Assembly: GCA_036494465.1 (NCBI GenBank)
Contig: DASXOJ010000010.1
Location: forward strand, 62,001 to 126,000
Reading direction: 5' to 3'
From: CAJCJE01 sp036494465
Lineage (GTDB): Bacteria > Actinomycetota > Actinomycetes > Mycobacteriales > Pseudonocardiaceae
DNA: 64,000 nucleotides
Shown: one piece after another, positions 58,946 through 64,000 of the stretch
Numbering within the stretch: position 1 is the first letter of the stretch
Layout of the letters: every line of letters starts with the position of its first letter
The notes under the pieces: model-generated
The model's database searches: none
Seen by the model: the letters and a program-made list of their open reading frames with translations, nothing else
Told to the model about the DNA's origin: nothing
Translations under genes and position numbers: made by a program

Positions 58946-59584
58946 TCAGAGTCGGCCGGCCAGGTCATCGAGCCGGTTTTCTACCGGTATGTGCCGATAT
59001 CCGCGATGAATCATCGGATCATAGGACAGGCTCCACGCGCGGACTTCCCGCGATTTCACCAGCAGCGTCATGGTGCCGTCCTCGGCGCTCGGAATCCGGT
59101 GGAACTCGTCGGCGAGCAGGAAGCCACCGGTCCCGGCCGGGCAGACCGTACTGCGCAGTCGCGTGACCGAGGTGACGAGGTTCGTGCTCTCGTCGATCTC
59201 GGCCGCGTAGCGCTGATGCGTGTACGCCCCGGAGATGATGTTGGTGCAGAAGTGATAGCGGTGGTTGTGGACGGAGTCGGCGTATCCCTCCCGCCAGTCG
59301 TGTTGCGGCTTGTACTCGTGCAGCCACACCGAGAACGGTTCGTCCGCGTCGGCGCGCAGACACCAGGCGAAGTGGGTCGTCGTCTCGCGCGATCTGCCGA
59401 TGAGCGCGGCGGACTCCACGCTCGGCAGGTCGTTGAGGTACGACTTCAGATCCGCCCGGAGACTGGGTTGGCCAACCCAGTCCTGGAAGTGGCGGTTCAC
59501 CTCGGACCAGTGATCGACGATCGGGCCATGGACGCACTGGATCGCACTCGCCAGGTCGGCGAGCGCGTGCAGTCGCGTGGGCAC
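58946..59584 (-). CDS. Uncharacterised protein with His-rich cupin-like core
   Basis: A 212-residue soluble protein that I cannot assign. The central stretch VWLHEYKPQHDWREGYADSVHNHRYHFCTNIISGAYTHQRYAAEID has HxH plus further His and Glu residues on predicted strands, which is how cupins and cysteine-dioxygenase-like enzymes bind a metal (inference). The C-terminal part is strand-rich (VCPAGTGGFLLADEFHRIPSAEDGTMTLLV), consistent with a beta barrel. The GTG at 59584 follows GAGGAG by nine bases and begins five bases after the stop of the membrane gene upstream, so the two are a translationally linked pair. Confidence 0.7.
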   Translation of the reverse strand: MPTRLHALADLASAIQCVHGPIVDHWSEVNRHFQDWVGQPSLRADLKSYLNDLPSVESAALIGRSRETTTHFAWCLRADADEPFSVWLHEYKPQHDWREGYADSVHNHRYHFCTNIISGAYTHQRYAAEIDESTNLVTSVTRLRSTVCPAGTGGFLLADEFHRIPSAEDGTMTLLVKSREVRAWSLSYDPMIHRGYRHIPVENRLDDLAGRL

Positions 59585-59589
59585 GCTGA

Positions 59590-60594
59590 TCAGCTCCTCA
59601 GTCCGACAGAGGTGGAAAACTGCCGCCCGAAGGCCCGGAACTTCTCGTCGAGGGCGCGGAAGCCGTCCTCGGTGAGTTCGGTGCCGGTGACCGTTTCGAA
59701 CAGCGCGAGAAACTCCTGCCGGCTCGTGTCGGGGGTGATGACGAAATGGCGACCGGCTCGCGAATTGCAGACCCGCAGGAACTCGGTTCGTTCCATGGCG
59801 TAGATGAAGGAGCCCTCGGAGAACCGCAGTGTCCTCGGATACAGGGCCGACGCACCAGCGGCGTCGCTGAACAAGGTGAGCCACACGCTGTCGTCGAACA
59901 TCTCCAGCCGATCCAGCGGCGGATCGGTGATGATCGTCATGTCCACCCGGCTGCACCGGCTGCGTGCCTGGTAGAGCCCGACCAGACCGACGCAGATGTC
60001 GTCGTGCAGACGCTTCTCGATGACGTCGTAGTCCTCGGCGGTGGGATCGCGGCGCAACAGGTAGCGCGCGCGACCACTCAGCGCACTCGGACCGCGTGGG
60101 TCGGCGATCACGGTGCGTAGCTCCCACTCCGCGCTGGAAAGCAGCAGCCGAGCTGCCGCGTACCGGCCGGAGAAACCGCGGAAGAAGTACTCCTTCGTGT
60201 TTCGCAGGTCCTGCATCATCAGCCGGTTGAAATTAGGGTCCGGCTCCGTTGTCGGTTCGAAGAGGTGGGTCGGATAGAACTCCTGATTCAGTCGGCGATA
60301 TTCCTCGGACAATTCTTGGAGGGCCTTTTTACTTTCTTCGATCAGCGGTGTTACCAGTGCGCGCTGCGACGCGCTGGACGTGATCAACGTCTGGCCGAAG
60401 CCGATGATCGCGGAGATCAACGTTCCGGTGCCGACCGAACCGACAAAGGTTTTCAACGCTCCCGCAGCCATGATGCTGTCGATGCCCAGGCATGCGCCCG
60501 CGATCACCAGCAGACTCAGGAGCAGCAGTCCGGTTCGAGTCCAGAAGATCTCCTGAACAAGGTTGTGGCGGAAGCCAGGGGCATCCGCGGACAC
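59590..60594 (-). CDS. Uncharacterised membrane protein with coiled coil and soluble effector-like domain
   Basis: A 334-residue protein. Two N-terminal helices (GLLLLSLLVIAGACLGI and FVGSVGTGTLISAIIGFGQ) anchor it; a coiled coil follows (LIEESKKALQELSEEYRRLNQEF). The large C-terminal part begins LRNTKEYFFRGFSGRYAAARLLLSSAEWELRTVIADP and later has RVDMTIITDPPLDRLEMFDDSVWLTLF, an alpha/beta pattern that I do not recognise with certainty (a phospholipase-D-like or sensory fold is possible). The GTG at 60594 has AAGGAGG eight bases upstream. Directly followed by the cupin-like gene. The arrangement resembles a membrane sensor or effector with a small enzyme partner. Confidence 0.72.
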   Translation of the reverse strand: MSADAPGFRHNLVQEIFWTRTGLLLLSLLVIAGACLGIDSIMAAGALKTFVGSVGTGTLISAIIGFGQTLITSSASQRALVTPLIEESKKALQELSEEYRRLNQEFYPTHLFEPTTEPDPNFNRLMMQDLRNTKEYFFRGFSGRYAAARLLLSSAEWELRTVIADPRGPSALSGRARYLLRRDPTAEDYDVIEKRLHDDICVGLVGLYQARSRCSRVDMTIITDPPLDRLEMFDDSVWLTLFSDAAGASALYPRTLRFSEGSFIYAMERTEFLRVCNSRAGRHFVITPDTSRQEFLALFETVTGTELTEDGFRALDEKFRAFGRQFSTSVGLRS

Positions 60595-60844
60595 AAAGTC
60601 ACCTCCTTGGCGGGCACCCGATTGGACGAATGCTTAACGTGTCCTTTCAAGCGCGAGGAGTCACCCTACGCGCTTGTTCGACGATTGCGGTAGCCGCAAT
60701 TCGGGGGAGCCGGGTGCGCGGCGAGCGGCCGCGTTTGTACCCCTCCGTGGGTGAAGGCCAACTATTTCGCGGTTTAACCCGCCAATTACCCACCGTTGAC
60801 CCGCACGGGTGGCGAAGATCGTCACACTACGTGAAATCCGCAGT

Positions 60845-61615
60845 TTAGGCCGTGGTGGCGAGGGCAGGCGCGACCGCGCGCGTTCGCCGGGACGGCAGTC
60901 GCAGCGACCCGGTCAGGCCGCGTTTGCGCAGCCAGGGATACCAGCCGAGCATGCCGATCGCGCCCGCGGTCAGATGTCCGGCCGTGGTCACGATCGAGTC
61001 GGTGTCGCCGAGCCCCATGTACAGGTAGGCGGCCAGGATCGCGGCGACGAGTGCGGAGGTCGCCCACCACCGCGCGGGCGCCGCGAGCAACAACAACAGC
61101 GCGCCCGCGGTCGCGGCGAGCCCGTAGCTGACGCCGATGTCGAGCAGGTGCGCGTCGTTGTGGGGCAACCAATGCGCCTTGATCGCCCACAGCACGGGCA
61201 ACTCGGTGGCGAGAGTGGCGAGCACGTGCCCGCTGGCGAAGATCAGCGCCGTCCACCAGCTGCCGATCCGGCGCTCCAGCGGCGCGATCACCACGGTGAA
61301 GATCGCGGCGTAGATGAGCCAGTGCTGGCCGTCGAGCCAGAGTGCGGACAGGAACAGGACTTCCAGCGGGTGGGTCTGCAGGTTCATCGCGTTGGTGCTG
61401 GACAGCGCGAGCAGCCGGTGCGCGACGGACGGCTTGGCGAAGTCGAACAGCATCGTGGTGAGCGCGAGCACGATCAAATACCAGAAGGTGAAGGGCGTGT
61501 CGGTGGGGCGGGGCAGCGCCCGGACGATCGAGCGGCTCACCGACCCGGCGCCCAGGAACCGGGGCCGCGCGGGCGCGGCGGGTGGCAGTTCACCTGCGAC
61601 CACGTCTTCGGCCAC
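60845..61615 (-). CDS. Rhomboid-like membrane protein
   Basis: A 256-residue protein with six or more helices: FTFWYLIVLALTTMLFDFA, WLIYAAIFTVVIAPLERRIGSWWTALIFASGHVLATL, DIGVSYGLAATAGALLLLL and TAGHLTAGAIGMLGWYPWL. The Ser in GVSYG and the His in GHLTAG sit where rhomboid proteases have their catalytic Ser (GxSG) and His, but the second Gly of GxSG is Tyr-Gly here, so protease activity is uncertain. This is the rhomboid-like family of actinobacteria. GTG start at 61615 with GGGAG upstream. Confidence 0.78.
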   Translation of the reverse strand: MAEDVVAGELPPAAPARPRFLGAGSVSRSIVRALPRPTDTPFTFWYLIVLALTTMLFDFAKPSVAHRLLALSSTNAMNLQTHPLEVLFLSALWLDGQHWLIYAAIFTVVIAPLERRIGSWWTALIFASGHVLATLATELPVLWAIKAHWLPHNDAHLLDIGVSYGLAATAGALLLLLAAPARWWATSALVAAILAAYLYMGLGDTDSIVTTAGHLTAGAIGMLGWYPWLRKRGLTGSLRLPSRRTRAVAPALATTA

Positions 61616-61816
61616 CGCATCTCCCGTTCACCAGCGTCAACCAGGCATCCGGATTCATGATGCCCGGGTTTCCTGTGAGCCCGCTGAACCAGACCTGGCG
61701 AAATTGTCAGACCCGGGGACTAGTTTGCGACACGCAGCCAAGATCACTTCCCCTGATCGACTTCATTCACTATGATTTCAGTGCAGGTCGAAATCGATCG
61801 TGATCAGGGGATCCGC

Positions 61817-62278
61817 ATGGTCGCCAGCTACGGGCAGCTCAACGAGTGGATGGAGCGCCTCGCCGCACATCTCGTGCCGGAGGGGATTCCGCTGATCGGC
61901 GGACGCATCCTCGGGTACCTGCTGGTCTGCGAGCCCGACGAACGCACGGCCGCCGAACTGTCCGAGGAGCTGGAAGCCAGCACCGGGTCGGTGAGCACCA
62001 ACCTGAAGCTGCTGGTCAACACCGGTCTCGTGCAGCGCACCACGCGCCGGGGCAGGCAGGCCGCGCAGTACCGGTTGGACGCGGCGGCCTGGGCTGATCT
62101 GGTACGGCGCCGGTTGGACGCGATCGCCGAGACGCGCGAGCTGACCGCGTTCGGGTTGCGGCTGCTCAGCGGTGATCCGCAGCGCGCGCTGCGGCTGCGT
62201 ACGGTCGACGAGTTCTACGGCTGGTTCTCCGGCCAGGTGCCGGATCTCTGGCAGCACCGGCCCGCGCCGCCGCGCTGA
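61817..62278 (+). CDS. MarR/GbsR-like transcriptional regulator
   Basis: A 153-residue winged-helix protein: GGRILGYLLVCEPDERTAAELSEELEASTGSVSTNLKLLVNTGLVQRTTRRGRQAAQYRLDAAAW is the DNA-binding domain, and the C-terminal helix pair mediates dimerisation. The ATG at 61817 follows AGGGGAT; an earlier in-frame ATG at 61772 would add 15 residues and overlap the operator-like repeat. Ten-base inverted arms TCCCCTGATC and GATCAGGGGA (61749-61758, 61802-61811) flank the presumed promoter. The LLM oxidoreductase follows 31 bp downstream on the same strand and is the likely target. Confidence 0.82.
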   Translation: MVASYGQLNEWMERLAAHLVPEGIPLIGGRILGYLLVCEPDERTAAELSEELEASTGSVSTNLKLLVNTGLVQRTTRRGRQAAQYRLDAAAWADLVRRRLDAIAETRELTAFGLRLLSGDPQRALRLRTVDEFYGWFSGQVPDLWQHRPAPPR

Positions 62279-62309
62279 ACTGTCGGTGCCGGGTGCTGCA
62301 CTCGGTGGC

Positions 62310-63134
62310 ATGCGCTACGGATTGGACGTATCGCCTGCGGGTTCGTGGGGTGAGCCGGGGCGGATCGCGGAGCTGGCCGCGTTTGCGGAACGATGCGGCT
62401 GGGACGGCGTGTTCTGTGAGGACTATTTCGCCTATTCGGGCGGCCTGCCGACCTATGATCCGTGGATCACGCTCGGCCTGATCGCGCAGGCCACCGAGCG
62501 GATCACGCTGGGCACGATGGTCACGCCGATTCCTCGGCGGCTGCCAGGCAGCGTCGCGGCGCAGGCGATGACGGTCGACCGGCTCAGCGGTGGCCGGTTC
62601 GTGTTGGGCGTGGGCATCGGCGACGACCAGGGGACGGACGGGCGGTTCAGTGAGCTCGCGGATCCGCGTCGGCGGGCCGGGCAGTTGGACGAGGCGCTCG
62701 ACGTGATCACCGCTCTGTGGTCGGGCGAGCCGGTGAGCCGCCAAGGACGGTACTTCACCCTCAACGGGGCGGTGTTGCGCCCGGTGCCGGTGCAGCGACC
62801 GCGGATTCCGATCTGGGTCGGCGGGGCGATCACCCGGCGTGGTCCTCGGGCTCGGGCGCTGCGCTGGGACGGTGCGTGCCTCTACCAGGCCGACCCGGAT
62901 CAGGACTGGGCGGACGTGACGGTCGAGGAGGCGCGTCGGCTGCGGGCGGATGGCGGCGCGGGGTTCGTGATCGCGGTAGGTGGCAGGCAGCGTCGCGCCG
63001 ATCTCGGGGCTGAGCGCCGCTATGCGGCGTCGTTGGCTGATGCGGGCGTGGATTGGCTGCACGAGTACGTGGCGCCAGGGTTGTCGCTGGGCGAGGCGAG
63101 AGCGCGGATCGCGGCAGGCCCGATCGGAGCCTAG
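62310..63134 (+). CDS. LLM-class flavin-dependent oxidoreductase
   Basis: A 274-residue TIM-barrel enzyme of the bacterial-luciferase family, using FMN or F420. Family text: MRYGLDVSPAGSWGEPGRIAELAAFAERCGWDGVFCEDYF, TLGLIAQATERITLGTMVTPIPRRLPGSVAAQAMTVDRLSGGRFVLGVGIGDD, RYFTLNGAVLRPVPVQRPRIPIWVGG. The ATG at 62310 gives the usual start; the open codons before it are not coding-like. Substrate unknown. It lies 31 bp after the small regulator and is probably co-transcribed with it. Confidence 0.9.
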   Translation: MRYGLDVSPAGSWGEPGRIAELAAFAERCGWDGVFCEDYFAYSGGLPTYDPWITLGLIAQATERITLGTMVTPIPRRLPGSVAAQAMTVDRLSGGRFVLGVGIGDDQGTDGRFSELADPRRRAGQLDEALDVITALWSGEPVSRQGRYFTLNGAVLRPVPVQRPRIPIWVGGAITRRGPRARALRWDGACLYQADPDQDWADVTVEEARRLRADGGAGFVIAVGGRQRRADLGAERRYAASLADAGVDWLHEYVAPGLSLGEARARIAAGPIGA

Positions 63135-63300
63135 GTGGGGCCGGCGAGCGATTCGGCGAGACGGGTGAGCGCGGCTGCGAGCTGGCCGGGGTTGTAGGTC
63201 GCACGTAGGCGTGATCCGGTGCGGTGCCGCGCGCCGACGGTGCTGGTCTGGGAGAGCAGCGGCAACTCGCGCAGGAACAGGCGGCTGATCTCGGCAAACG
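63131..63300 (-). other. Short coding-like stretch downstream of ctaA
   Basis: The minus strand reads FAEISRLFLRELPLLSQTST ... RLRATYNPGQLAAALTRLAESLAGPT and stops at 63131, with a strong G/C bias at third positions as in real genes here. There is no ATG or GTG near the front, and the bias begins a few codons after the ctaA stop in another frame. It could be the tail of a truncated gene, or the ctaA frame could once have continued into it by a shift. I do not recognise the protein. Confidence 0.35.
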
Positions 63301-63303
63301 GTT

Positions 63304-64000
63304 CTAGAGAGCTGCGGGTTCGCTGGTCAGGGTGGCGTCCGGGGCCGCGCTGGGCAGCGGGTCGCGGTCGCGGGACGCGCACCACAGGCCGGCCATCGCG
63401 GCGATGGAGAGGGCGGCGCCGAGGACGTGGAAGGAGACCAGCGCGTCCGGTACGCCCAGTTCGTACTGGATGATGCCGAGCGCGCCCTGCGCGAGGATCA
63501 CGCCGACCAGCACCCAGTACCGCCGCCACAGCTTCGGCGTGCCGCCGGTGATGCGCATGGCGAAGAACAGGGCGGCGAGCATGCCGAGGAACACGAACAG
63601 GAAATCGGCGTGCAGTTCGACCAGCGCGGTGATCGGCAGGTCCAGGCGCGGGGTGTGGATGTCGCCAGCGTGTGGACCTGCGGCGGTGACCAGGGTGCCC
63701 GCCACGACGAGCGCGGTGAGGTCCAGTGCCATGACGACGAGCAGGCCGCGCAGCGGTTTCGGCAGTAGTGGCCGGGCTGGTCCGTCGCCTTCGCGGACGG
63801 CGGCAACGATCAGCACGGAGATCCAGACCAGGATCGGCGAGGGCAGGAAGTGCAGGCAGACCGACCACCAGGCGAGCTTGAGCAGCACGGTGATGCCGCC
63901 GATGACGGCCTGGGCGACGACGCCGAGCGGCATCATCAGCGCGAGCATGAGGTAGCGGCGGCGCAGCGGCTTGGCGGCGAGCGCGGTCAGGAACACGAGC
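63304..64000 (-). CDS. ctaA: Haem A synthase CtaA (5' end off the right edge)
   Basis: Oxidises haem O to haem A for cytochrome c oxidase. The visible 232 codons match the second two-thirds of CtaA: LALMMPLGVVAQAVIGGITVLLKLAWWSVCLHFLPSPILVWISVLIV contains the conserved His pair region, and DLPITALVELHADFLFVFLGML and ALGIIQYELGVPDALVSFHVLGAALSIAAMAGLW the second haem-binding half with its His residues. The first helices and the GNRLL-type region lie outside the window. The frame is open to base 64000. It belongs functionally with ctaB at 55194. Confidence 0.9.
   Translation of the reverse strand, partial: LVFLTALAAKPLRRRYLMLALMMPLGVVAQAVIGGITVLLKLAWWSVCLHFLPSPILVWISVLIVAAVREGDGPARPLLPKPLRGLLVVMALDLTALVVAGTLVTAAGPHAGDIHTPRLDLPITALVELHADFLFVFLGMLAALFFAMRITGGTPKLWRRYWVLVGVILAQGALGIIQYELGVPDALVSFHVLGAALSIAAMAGLWCASRDRDPLPSAAPDATLTSEPAAL

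Overview
This is a high-GC actinobacterial chromosome segment. GC-rich third codon positions, many GTG/TTG starts, WhiA, RbpA, OpcA, a mycothiol-dependent maleylpyruvate-isomerase-like protein and an F420-type PPOX protein all point to Actinomycetota. The order rpe-rib-uvrC-rapZ-yvcK-whiA ... gap-pgk-tpiA-secG ... pgl-opcA-zwf-(pgi)-tal-tkt-ctaB ... ctaA follows the Mycobacterium tuberculosis Rv1408-Rv1456 backbone as I remember it. I infer a Pseudonocardiaceae-like organism, but the genus cannot be fixed from the sequence alone.

Layout. 1-12.5 kb: gnd (cut by the left edge), then accessory genes: a secreted beta-helix protein, a TPR protein, a secreted hydrolase, a secreted beta-propeller, a signal-less periplasmic-binding-like protein, a lacI-led sugar ABC operon and an MscS-like channel. 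12.7-17.6 kb: hrpA, an EamA exporter and an NmtR-type metal sensor. 18-23.4 kb: one tightly overlapped operon rpe-ribD-ribE-ribBA-ribH-(PH protein)-(Rieske protein), then a PPOX protein. 24.5-30.1 kb: uvrC-rapZ-yvcK-whiA plus a left-handed beta-helix protein that seems to start at CTG. 30.1-40.1 kb: an accessory block of MarR/hydrolase, TetR/MFS exporter, a DHFR-like reductase, a second copy of the secreted hydrolase family, a 15-bp tandem-repeat array, a P450, an S-adenosylmethionine methyltransferase and a degenerate GGDEF/EAL protein. 40.4-44.1 kb: gap-pgk-tpiA-secG-rbpA. 44.2-46.4 kb: an orphan histidine kinase and a membrane protein. 46.5-54.8 kb: the leftward tkt-tal-pgi-zwf-opcA-pgl operon. 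55.2-64 kb: ctaB, a decayed ATPase pseudogene, an EXPERA/DUF1295 divergent pair, an HD-domain protein, an uncharacterised membrane/cupin-like gene pair, a rhomboid-like protein, a small regulator, an LLM oxidoreductase and ctaA (cut by the right edge).

How the genes work together. The two central-carbon blocks (lower glycolysis and the full pentose-phosphate route, with gnd and rpe nearby) supply NADPH and ribulose 5-phosphate. Ribulose 5-phosphate and GTP feed the riboflavin operon. RapZ, YvcK and WhiA link cell-envelope precursor control with division and sporulation. CtaB and CtaA make haem A for the terminal oxidase. An identical 11-bp palindrome, GTGTCCGACAC (read on opposite strands), lies about 190 bp before gap and in the tkt/ctaB divergent region, and may mark a shared regulator of central carbon genes.

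Less explained parts that deserve attention are the membrane/cupin-like pair at 58.9-60.6 kb, the EXPERA/DUF1295 pair, the 15-bp repeat array at 35.2 kb, the twin 14-bp palindromes before the orphan kinase, and the use of all four NTG codons in stop-start overlaps. No rRNA, tRNA, CRISPR array, insertion sequence or replication origin was recognised.
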